DNA from: Adiantum capillus-veneris
Lineage: Eukaryota; Streptophyta; Polypodiopsida; Polypodiales; Pteridaceae
Length of the DNA: 64,000 nt
Direction: 5' to 3'
Assembly (NCBI GenBank): GCA_014529385.2
Contig: CM043946.1
Span: forward strand, 20,576,577-20,640,576
In this document: positions 12,201-19,450 of the stretch, in pieces
How the letters are laid out: every line of letters starts with the position of its first letter
Position numbering within the stretch: the first letter of the stretch is position 1
Translations under genes and position numbers: made by a program
The notes under the pieces: generated by a model
What the model was told of the DNA's origin: nothing
Seen by the model: the letters and a program-made list of their open reading frames with translations, nothing else
Databases searched by the model: none

Positions 12201-15200
12201 TGAAAAATGTAGGTTATATCGTATCTCATTGAACCCGTTCAAATGCCAATTTTGGGTCAAGCATGGAGTTATTTTAGGGCATATAGTATCCAAGAATGGT
12301 ATCTCAACCGATGAGAGCAAAATTAAAGTGATTCTAGAGTTACCACCACCAACCAATTACAAGGGAGTTCAAAGGTTCATGGGACACGTGGGTTATTATC
12401 GACGGTTTATTTTATTTTTCGCTGAGATAGCACGTCCTTTGTACAAGCTTCTCATTGAATTTAAATGGACTGAAGAGTGTGACCAGGCCTATGAACAATT
12501 GAAGAAAACACTAGCAAGTGCTCCGATTTTAAGGACACCTAACTGGGATGTCATTTTCCATGTGCATATTGATGCATCAAACTCTGCTATTGGGTGTGTT
12601 CTCACTCAACCAGGAGAACATAAATTGGACTATCCCATTAGCTTTGCAAGCCGTCAATTGAACGATGCTGAAAAGAACTACACCACTACAGAGCGAGAAG
12701 GTTTGGCAATGGTTTATGCAGTAAAGAAATTTCGCTACTACCTTCTGGCAAACAAGTTTGTATTTTATGTGGATCATCAAGCGTTGCTGTATCTGGTAAA
12801 CAAGCCATGCTCCACAGGAAGAATCACACGATGGTTGTTAATTCTTCTTGAGTTTGATTTCACGATTGTAGTGAGACCCGGTAAAAGGCACGTCATGGCT
12901 GATCATTTGTCTCGCATACCCAATGGTGAAGCCCCTACAGGAGTTGATGATGAATTACCCGATACTTCCCTATTCATAGTTGAGACTATGCCTGAATGGA
13001 GTGAGAACATTGTTAACTTTTTAGTTAATGGTTTTCCACCCAAGGAACTTCGTAAGGATATCGCTCGAAGGCTAGTAAAAGAATGTGAATCCTATTGTTT
13101 GATTGCCGGAACCCTGTATAGATTAGGCAAGGACGATATTCTTAGGCGTTGTGCCCGCGAGGATGAATATTTGTATATCTTGCAAGAAGCACATATGGGC
13201 ATAGCAGGAGGACATTTTTCAGGGGACCTGACTGCTAGAAAGGTGCTGCAATCAGGCTATTGGTGGCCAACTTTATTTAAGGATGCATCACTTTTTACAA
13301 AAGGGTGTGATGAGTGCCAACGTTACAAGACCACACAGCGCAAGGACAGAATGCCCTTACATCCTATTAAAGTAACCCAACCATTTGAAAAATGGGGCTT
13401 AGACTTTGTAGGTCCAATTAGTCCCGCAGCTCGCAACACTCAATCTCGATATATTCTAGTTGCTACGGACTATGTAACAAAGTGGGCTGAAGCTAAGGCT
13501 TCACAAAAAGTTGACGCGAGGACAACAGCTAAGTTTCTTTTTGAGAACATTATCACAAGATTTGGTTGCCCTTTTGAAATTGTTAGTGATAATGGTACCC
13601 ATTTTATAAATGAGGTAATAAGAGAGCTTACCACGACCTTTATGATATCCCACCATAAGTCTACACCTTATTACCCGCAAGCTAATGGACAAGCCGAGAG
13701 CACCAACAAGACTCTAATCTCTATTTTAACCAAGACGGTCGAAGCTCATCGCACTGATTGGGATTTGAAGTTGACATCTGCTCTATGGGCTTATCGTACT
13801 GCTTATAAAGTGGCTATTAATTGTACGCCATTCAAAATGGTATACGGCCAAGAAGCGGTTATGCCTTGGGAGTTTGTCATTCCTAGTCTTAGGGTAGCTT
13901 CGCAAGAAGGATGGAATGGTAACCCCTTAACCGAGCGTTTGTTTATCTTAGAAAAACTAGACGAAGAGAGACAGTTGGCTGTGCAAAATGCTCTTGTGGA
14001 AAAGGATAGGAGAAAGAAGTGGTTTGATCGCCATGTGAAGGACAAGGATATCAAAGTTGGTGATAAAGTCCTTATGTATGGAGTACGTAAAGAGAAGAAA
14101 AAGTTGAAATATGCTGGTAAAGGACCATATAGAGTATGTGAAATTACCCCACAAGGTACCCTTCGTGTGGAAACTCTTGATGGAGTTGAAACCATTGGAT
14201 TCCTCAATGGGAGTAAATTCAAAAGATATTATGATCCTTTAAGCCAAGAAGAACTACGGGCCATTCATCAAAAGAAGGCCGCCAAAGCACAAACCGAGTT
14301 AAACAAGCTACAAGCTCAAGCTGAGGCTAAGGAGCGACAACAACGTATAAGACAAAAACGAGAGGCTAACCTTGGGGTCACAAATGCATTCCACGTGGAA
14401 ATCGAAGAGGATGGGTTGGACTCTGACACACCTCTACGATACCCCATTGAGTTAAATAGTGCCTATGGAAAAGTGCTATATAACGCCTTATTGGACACGG
14501 GTGCTAAATACAATCTGCTATCCTATGGGGTGTGGTGTCAGTTAGGGAAGCCACCTCTATCTGAGAGTATTATCCAAGTCAAGGGTGTCAACAAGAAAAA
14601 AACTACGGTTTTTGGAATCTGGCACACTTCTGTCAGTTATGACAATGGGGTGGTAGCTCAAGACTTTTTGGTCATGCCTACTGGAACTATGGAGGGTAAT
14701 ATAAACCTAGGCCGCACGTGGATGATAGCCACCAAATGCACTATTGATTGGGGGACTGGGGGTGTTACAACGCAAAAACCAACTCTTAGCCCTACCACTC
14801 AAACCATAGTCCCTGAGATATTGCCCAAGGAAATAAAACCCAAGACATTGCATGTCCAGGAGGTTGAACCATACGTCCCCATAGCCCAACTCTCTAGAGC
14901 TTCAACTAATGTAGTTGAAAGAAAGCTTGAGACACACAAGAACCATCCTAATATAACAGAGAAAACATACAATTGGGTCCCTAAAACCTCTGTAGTGAGC
15001 ATGGTTGATGCAAAAAAACGGAAACCTAGTAAGAACCGTACCACTCGCTCCAAGAAAAGTAAGAAAATGTTGCGATGGATCCCTAAACGACTATTGGAAG
15101 CCCAAGGCTACTATCAAGGAAATGATCAAATCTGGGTGCCAAAACGTAGATTGTGCTCTTACCTGTCACCTGGCCCATGTAAACCCAATCCTGTGGCTCC

Positions 15201-15609
15201 AAAACAAATTGAAAATCGCGGAAAGGAAAAAATCATGGAATGTTACACACCCGTTCTAGAGCTAGTTTGGGTACCAAAGAAAGAACGATTTGTTCCACCT
15301 AGCTCAGGAACAGGGAAATCAAATGACGCTTCTTGCTCTTCATGTAGTTCCTATATGCAAATAGAAGCTTCGACACAACCTCCACCTACCACTGTACATA
15401 TCCATCCAAGCACGAAAGAGTTTGCACCTTCCGGGGTAAGTTCACCACCTACAACAACGTTGCAAATAAAATCCTGGGAGAGTACCTTACCACCCTTACA
15501 ACTTGACGAGGCACCTAGGGTAATAGAAAACTACTGGCAAAAATCCTCACCTATTACCAACTGGAACAATTGGTTTCAAAGGGTGACAAGCTCATTTCAA
15601 ACGGTATGA
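6262..15609 (+). CDS. Gypsy 1 Gag-Pol polyprotein (3115 aa, intact)
   Basis: A single uninterrupted frame starts MHLRSGR, a common gag start in plant gypsy elements. Order: P/S-rich N-terminus; gag domain (about 453-590); four CCHC-type zinc knuckles (first Cys at 686, 709, 861, 899); a long charged linker; retropepsin with LDGGAG (D1297); an acidic S/D/E-rich stretch (about 1515-1600); reverse transcriptase (about 1793-2020, catalytic FLDD with D1961/D1962); RNase H (from D2104); integrase with HHCC (H2311 to C2349) and D2381, D2443, E2479 in D-D-35-E spacing. After integrase come about 550 more residues: a K/E/Q-rich helix, a second protease-like LLDTGA (D2745), and four W(V/I)PK motifs (W2905, 2939, 2958, 3003). 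Role: reverse transcription and integration of its own RNA. The extra C-terminal function is unknown. Confidence 0.93.
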   Translation: MHLRSGRVLEHEHIEGASVHTDTHYPSTISSRPSAGTQGSTTQDPKIAASDSSSDSEIMEAYPTQNTEREGHAPPESPQPSTSMFSRFMETLGRATRSEPDANEAHEGGGEVESPFTSHVDPTPPKSVHVDILPTSYQEGPVELPPSEVPSRVPLVASKTTGSNIASTSQETVNTSTLEGLFINDHWTYDLHTEVLTDLHSGHAYHVGWIEIVQSTSSATSIEDQQKMICNVIHGIIQLERQNRGVNILSTGPMRFLDTSKAQQPTLSQMETPLMSPMDPSYVISPGVSMQSEPPSENFSFPNLAQPSIKENTVLTPGISLTENVPMTSTVSAVPLPSVVVPNMGPRPYVPLAPYAHMAPTPPIVPLAYAPRVPLPSPYPSGPMPGYVPYPASSTHMPRPVPVPLPPMIPRVPPPALPPHIGDLAAFAQTIGRSIAENMRHASDREPRSKAVQIAKLTQKFNGDEDARKHIEVFEQVCDSLGERNELHKCNALSLTLSGKDGDWYRTLRVDEKTIYPTLRRLFLKEYIREGVLWGVASQLQKAERKEGESVRDFISRLKHLNSRCPVNERFNNNQLLDRFIRGLRNEGIYNGLVIRGITTWEDVTANAIQLEDNLMIAGMRVSTDTRSTSSQAIEYEPMTAKPIANEPKVFETFLTDLTKAIQESLKDNRPPQNSHMYPRREQQWCSICLGPHSTSECPTFRVKFNGTCNACGRYGHQAKDCLMIKRMMANRPPVAWTDAPRAPVLMPAPPVEQLPQHMVPRPQNVVQATPLPPPVLGPQPPHPRVAPMNQVGCEPSNAYADGCEEEIDTSIAYGLDTLEECPIYYMEDCWGQVKPVYQAAALASRGQNINTQARRPPLQCYECGGPHRVAECPIRLQKNAAQMQVNQGSTSAMPILTCNRCGIDHLIAQCPYNPNAPKITPLNLVEIASVTSPIPPVAPAYAITRSMLQGPGHILEERDTASVIQAKKKKTRRKKSQNTENSKPSSKTNIGTGDDPVYMNDLEDDSDSVETMETRTNTTKRKTDKENRNMEPNENRMRENHKEPLKTPQVFPNSIQDPQEKPQGQKGKNRKKKIGTYPNPVDEIEQVKHLRGLVEETQRKLEPEPMQVKIHDTVFPTQVHPPHMNHRPLAISSIIQEGSEDRTSESEHTPFLLERMFNEGIPDPIEEYEIPSSPVPSQGPTPCKTPMNVAKLVDFMSSEVRTTIIAKLYGDPELFLALRAFLNGELRTGLPQFAQPNRPDSIMIDEENHVQSLDLDGHESVIEVPINELGQYFEGDESNATLPITTKGLTIKGILDGGAGVSIVTKDCWESMEKPRLSVTNIVVKMANGTIAKPMGMLKDLKIKVLGYKVRHTFIVMDFSKHLMSYEMILGRPFMREAQMVHDWSKNHVYLQFQDSVLRVDLVTGKVHPLGSKTIIDHRSDTTVHSAPLQYCYTCKKDTDIGQDSPYMDILPGMTESDNVDWVHLAATIDTWGNRGTTWVTPEGEEVPQIAPLNMISAIHASSKGKAIVDQSDSDTDSSIEDFDQHDLDTDSQSETDSESHELESGASSQSKHSEGSSTSTDDSSSESEEDTNEDSFSEPDLNANQKQVSNKKKKNLKRRRYRANVRARINKKRSSAEWLSYIGACDAHRKLVDNWGEYLQNVMWCRPRPHDIAQLEIIDKPKLSRTARRRQNQELARQHKKAEMEAQTNAQPESTDLHPAPEHFKSYTTGEAKVVYTKAQRIPIDGNNGIYDGPAIVKEIELADPGEESKPVFIAQDLTEVEEAVLKELLKEFKDVFAWTYHDMKGVPPSVVQHTIPMISTAKPVQQRPYPMNPKYAKIIQEELEKLIKCGFIYPIEHSEWVSPIVIVPKKNGKLRVCVDLKKVNAATRRDHYPLPYSEHVLERVAGKEAYSFLDGYSGYNQITIALEDQAKTAFITEFGVFAFRVMAFGLTNAPATFQRLINTAFKEYLREFCEAFLDDLCVYSSWKEHLSCLRKVFEKCRLYRISLNPFKCQFWVKHGVILGHIVSKNGISTDESKIKVILELPPPTNYKGVQRFMGHVGYYRRFILFFAEIARPLYKLLIEFKWTEECDQAYEQLKKTLASAPILRTPNWDVIFHVHIDASNSAIGCVLTQPGEHKLDYPISFASRQLNDAEKNYTTTEREGLAMVYAVKKFRYYLLANKFVFYVDHQALLYLVNKPCSTGRITRWLLILLEFDFTIVVRPGKRHVMADHLSRIPNGEAPTGVDDELPDTSLFIVETMPEWSENIVNFLVNGFPPKELRKDIARRLVKECESYCLIAGTLYRLGKDDILRRCAREDEYLYILQEAHMGIAGGHFSGDLTARKVLQSGYWWPTLFKDASLFTKGCDECQRYKTTQRKDRMPLHPIKVTQPFEKWGLDFVGPISPAARNTQSRYILVATDYVTKWAEAKASQKVDARTTAKFLFENIITRFGCPFEIVSDNGTHFINEVIRELTTTFMISHHKSTPYYPQANGQAESTNKTLISILTKTVEAHRTDWDLKLTSALWAYRTAYKVAINCTPFKMVYGQEAVMPWEFVIPSLRVASQEGWNGNPLTERLFILEKLDEERQLAVQNALVEKDRRKKWFDRHVKDKDIKVGDKVLMYGVRKEKKKLKYAGKGPYRVCEITPQGTLRVETLDGVETIGFLNGSKFKRYYDPLSQEELRAIHQKKAAKAQTELNKLQAQAEAKERQQRIRQKREANLGVTNAFHVEIEEDGLDSDTPLRYPIELNSAYGKVLYNALLDTGAKYNLLSYGVWCQLGKPPLSESIIQVKGVNKKKTTVFGIWHTSVSYDNGVVAQDFLVMPTGTMEGNINLGRTWMIATKCTIDWGTGGVTTQKPTLSPTTQTIVPEILPKEIKPKTLHVQEVEPYVPIAQLSRASTNVVERKLETHKNHPNITEKTYNWVPKTSVVSMVDAKKRKPSKNRTTRSKKSKKMLRWIPKRLLEAQGYYQGNDQIWVPKRRLCSYLSPGPCKPNPVAPKQIENRGKEKIMECYTPVLELVWVPKKERFVPPSSGTGKSNDASCSSCSSYMQIEASTQPPPTTVHIHPSTKEFAPSGVSSPPTTTLQIKSWESTLPPLQLDEAPRVIENYWQKSSPITNWNNWFQRVTSSFQTV

Positions 15610-15891
15610 TCTACCCAAGGAAGGGGGGAGTGTTTGTGGACATCCATCATTCACTTGCTTCCCTCTCAACCTTTTTCCCTGACCTCTTAATCTCCGATCT
15701 TAGGGAATGTATATATATAGCCTTATACTCACAAAAAAACAAAAATAGTAAAGAGCAAGAGCGCCTAGCAATGAGAGAGCACCCTATCAGATCTTACATA
15801 TAAGTCCAAATTCACCGTGTCAAGTCAAGCAACACACAAAAACAACTCTTATGTTTTAAAGGCCTAACCAAATCTATCTGTCTTGTCAGAA

Positions 15892-16314
15892 ATGGCTACT
15901 TCACCAGAGGCATGCACTTCTATTTTTGATGAAAGGTACCCCTTGTCTTTTCAACAAGTGTTCTACGTATGCTACCCTATACTTTCTTGCGAATGGGATT
16001 TGATAGAGAGCCTTGCATGTGAGAGAAATTTTGAGGAGTTAGAATGGCTGATACGTCTATGGCTAACTAGTGATCCCTACCTAGTGGCGAATGTGTCTCC
16101 AATGGCACATGCTTATTCTTTTGCACAAGATGAGTATCCACGCATCACGAGGTTCTTGATTAGCATGCTTGCACAAGAGGATGATGAAGAGGAACTAATA
16201 GAGACCGAGGAAGACTATGGCCTCACGGACAACGATTTTATTTATCTAGATGATGAGGATAGAGGCCTAGCCTTAGGGTGGCCACCCGGTTTATATAATA
16301 TCCTCTTTCCTTGA
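15892..16314 (+). CDS. Small acidic ORF between pol and 3' LTR of gypsy 1 (140 aa)
   Basis: The first ATG of the frame is at 15892 (MATSPEAC...). The product is short, with several W, Y and C residues, and its second half is strongly acidic (DDEEEL, ETEED, DDED) before an end rich in G, P and L. I see no signal peptide, membrane segment or zinc knuckle, so it does not look like an envelope-type protein. It lies 282 bases after the pol stop, inside an element whose main ORF is intact, and it is itself unbroken over 140 codons. It could be expressed from a spliced or subgenomic RNA. I do not recognise the family. Confidence 0.5.
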   Translation: MATSPEACTSIFDERYPLSFQQVFYVCYPILSCEWDLIESLACERNFEELEWLIRLWLTSDPYLVANVSPMAHAYSFAQDEYPRITRFLISMLAQEDDEEELIETEEDYGLTDNDFIYLDDEDRGLALGWPPGLYNILFP

Positions 16315-17677
16315 TTCTAAAAGGGGTGACAGATAGGTAGGTTAGGGGTCTAGATTGTGTTTTGAGTTTGTTTTTTAGGAGTTTTAATTTTTCCCACTAA
16401 TGTGCCTCCTAGAGGTATTGTTTGTGTTTCATAGTGTGTACAGGAGCGTGTTGCTATTGATAGGATTTGGACCTTCATGGAACCTTTCTCTCGTTCACAC
16501 TTCAAATCAAGCGCGACCATCAACACAAACAGGTGTTTCTTGTCCATTAGCATTGCCCTTATCTTTTTTGCATCCATGTTTGTCTGCTTTGATTGTGATT
16601 GGTAGCATACTATTCAGCGCATTGGCTTAGTAACCAACATTTAATTCAATGTAATCTTTTGTCATAATCACTTGTTTAGGTGTAAAAATCAAGCAGTCCG
16701 ACTAAGCTAGTTTGACCAAGTTAGGTGTTAGAAATCTTCTCTTAATACCATGGGGAATGCCTTCCTAATAAGCAATGGTTACTTAGGTTCTTAATCCGAT
16801 TTAGGCAGCATTGTATGAAATGTACTAGGGCTTTCTAGTGGGCTTAACCCTATTGACCTTTAGCTTAAGTATTATAAAGGGAGTTTACTAATGTGATGAG
16901 CCTGGGGAGGGTAACAGTGTTATATGACCCCCCAAAGTTACAAAATTAAAATGATGAAAATGAACAAACAAAAAATCAAAGTGCCACAATGTAAAATTTT
17001 AAGCTGGAAGAGAAATCTCAGCTTGATTTGGTACTTCACTCACATGTATTGCCTATGGTACTAGAGCCCTAGAGGTTCCCAGTGTGGGCGCTTTTCCTTG
17101 AAAAGCAAAAAACCCAAGGCATACAAAATAAGCACACACATCATAATTGAATCAATGTGAAAAGACTTTGGGGGGTCAAAGAAAAAGTAATCAGCCAGGC
17201 GATGATTTCATGAGAAATTCCTTTTATGGTAGCTTAACTACAAGGTTTTCTAGATATAGCCTCTAGTCAGCCCTTGAACATGAATACTTGGCTCTCGCGA
17301 TTAAACAACTTAATTGACCACAGAAAATTAAGAAGCTTACCCATGGTATTAATATTCGATCTCTAGTGCTTTTCGACCGTCAAATTAGCGACCCCAGACT
17401 TGTTTAATTTTTTGCCTTTACATCAGTTTATGCATTTGATTACATTGCAATTTAATGTTCATTGCTGACAAATTGTTTGAAATTCTTTTTCCAATCAATG
17501 TGTCTACCTAAAACTGCATATGCTTTTTAAGAGAATGCCATTACTGTGCCAATGTTGTTTGATTTTGCAGTGACTGAAGAAGGCTAAGGACATTCATCTC
17601 AAATGCTCTTCCACCTCGACGAACCAGCTTCAACTCAATAGCTTCCGAGGACGGAATCTACATCAGGAAGGGGGGCA
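16315..17677 (+). other. Gypsy 1 3' untranslated region
   Basis: A 1.36-kb stretch without a convincing gene. A 76-codon frame at 16400-16630 has two hydrophobic stretches but no other support. The segment ends in the polypurine tract AGGAAGGGGGG (17665-17675) directly before the 3' LTR. Confidence 0.7.
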
Positions 17678-17970
17678 TGTTAACCCTCACGGCACACGGA
17701 CACCCATCACCTACGATGGACGCGTATTATGTATTTGGTAGAGTCAGGTACCGGGCTTGTCGGACCAATAGGGAAAGGTAGAGTGATCGCCGATGAGAGG
17801 CGCACTTTAACTTGGACATTCAAGGGATTAGTTGGTTAAGCATGGGCGCCCAAGTGTGAATGGGGTGAGCTCCTATAAAAGCCAACTAAACCTAATTTTT
17901 ACTCATTCTCTCATTTGTGCAATTGAAGAGTGCTCTTGCTCCATCTCCATCTTCTTCTTCTTCACCTCCT

Positions 17971-18002
<32 letters not shown>

Positions 18003-18253
18003 GGAGAGTGTGTGTGCGATCGAGCATTGCGAAGGCACGACGGCGGCGAAGCGGTTGAGCGCGGCACGACTGCAGCTTCTTCTTCATCGCGGCGAGGAAT
18101 CCACCACGAAGACGAGCGTAGAGCGGTGAGTGACACACCCTTTGTTTTCTTGAGCTTGCTAGTTTAGGCTTGTTGTGTGCTTGGAGCCGTTTGTGGCTCG
18201 CATACGGTGTATTGGCAAGTCCCTTGCTTCGACAGTGCGGCAAGGAGCGCACA
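17678..18253 (+). repeat. Gypsy 1 3' LTR
   Basis: TGTTAACC to GCGCACA, 576 bp. It matches the 5' LTR except for one GT/GA unit at the microsatellite boundary. It is followed by CTGTC (18254-18258), the right target-site copy. Confidence 0.95.
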
Positions 18254-19097
18254 CTGTCCCATTAGCGTTATCGCTAATGGGACGGCTAAAATTAGAAGGC
18301 CCATGCAAAAAAAGAAGGGGACGGCTCTAGGGACTCATAGAGCATCATCTTGTTGGGGAATTCTCTCTCCAAAAGGGTAAGCCAAGGCTCATAAGCGGGC
18401 AAGCTCCTTAAGCTCTAGGGGTCTTCTCCTCATCATAGGCAAATCTCAGAAGCTCTTATCATCATCGGCTTAACCTCACAAGTAAGCTCTCTCTATCTCT
18501 CTCCAGGAGAGGGAACCTAAGCTCTTATTAACATAAGCTCGATATTCTTAAGCTAAACCTTCACATAAGCTCAATGCTAAACCTCTCTAATCCCCTTAAG
18601 TAATCCTAATCTAAAGCTCTCAAGGCTAAGCTCTTTAATCGGAAGCTTAAGCAATTGAAGCCATCCTGATTTAAAGCTCTCTAGTTTAAGCTCTCTAATC
18701 AAATTTTTCTCAAACTCTCTAAGCCAAGCTTCTCGAACCTCAAGCCACGAGCCATCATAATCCTAATCTCACTATCATAATCCATAAACCTTAAGCCAAA
18801 TCAAACAAGAATTGGAAAACGGAAGTTCCTGAGCCTTACCGGGAAGAAGTAGAAGGCGATACAAAGCAGGTCATTGATAATTGCTTGCTAGCACCCAGGT
18901 TTTATCTTGTAAGGAGCATTAAGCCTCCATTAACGATTGATAAATGATGAGTACTGTGGATTAACTGGAATTAAGAGTACTGTTTGTTTTAAGCTCTGTA
19001 TTGTTAATTGTGCATGCTGCATCTCTTTTCCCCACACCTCTCATAGCAGGGGCCTGGTGCCTTCCCGGCTCACCTTTCTCACAATTATCCCCCGACA
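18254..19097 (+). repeat. Element A 5' LTR, right part
   Basis: It resumes the LTR after the gypsy 1 target duplication and matches 33466-34339. It starts with a near-perfect 26-bp palindrome (18257-18282). From about 18360 to 18800 it is dense in TAAGCTC/AAGCTCT motifs (more than ten). It ends CCCCCGACA at 19097. Confidence 0.85.
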
Positions 19098-19153
19098 TTC
19101 TTGGTGAACCCGACGCAAAACGAGCCGGGGTGGGAGGTCAGGATGGAGATTCC
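19098..19153 (+). other. Element A internal start: possible primer site and start codon
   Basis: Directly after the LTR comes TTCTTGGTGAACCCGACGC, which could be a primer-binding site; I cannot name the tRNA with confidence. An ATG at 19143 opens a frame that reads MEI and is cut by copia 1 six bases later. The frame continues at 29802 (PVELKQFIEDY...). Confidence 0.5.
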
Positions 19154-19366
19154 TGAAGTCGCGGAGCGGAGCGTGGATCGAATCACACACAGAGATACAC
19201 AGAGATCTTACACAGTACGCAGAGAATTCGTTTTGAAGGGTTATCTCCCAAAACCTTATTATCCACAAAAGTATAAGTGAGTATATACAAAGAGTTAGTG
19301 AAAAGTGAGTTAGGCGGGCAGTCGGCCATATCCGTATAAGAGGCCACTTGGGCTTTAAACCCAACA
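19154..19366 (-). repeat. Copia 1 3' LTR
   Basis: On the minus strand it begins TGTTGGGTTTAAAG and ends GACTTCA. It matches 29581-29801. Confidence 0.9.
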
Positions 19367-19450
19367 ACCTCCCACTTAAAGTCCAATGTGGCACTTTAAG
19401 TAACTGTAAATCTATGAACATAAATGTACAAATATTTACATGGTTTCCAT

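Larger units (their letters stand above)
4729..18253 (+). mobile_element. Gypsy 1: complete young Ty3/gypsy LTR retrotransposon (13.5 kb)
   Basis: All parts are present in order: 576-bp LTR, tRNA-Asp-type primer site, long leader, intact gag-pol ORF of 3115 codons, small acidic ORF, 1.36-kb 3' untranslated region, polypurine tract, 576-bp LTR. It is flanked by CTGTC on both sides. The two LTRs differ, as far as I can align them, only at the boundary of a (GT)n(GA)n run, and the ORF has no stop, so the insertion is recent and possibly still competent. The domain order PR-RT-RH-INT defines Ty3/gypsy. The primer type recalls the Athila/Tat branch, but no archaeal-type RNase H lies between RH and INT. 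Confidence 0.95.

Noticed and set aside
16350-16577. Minus-strand 75-codon frame in the gypsy 1 3' region
   Set aside because: No motif, and antisense to the element.
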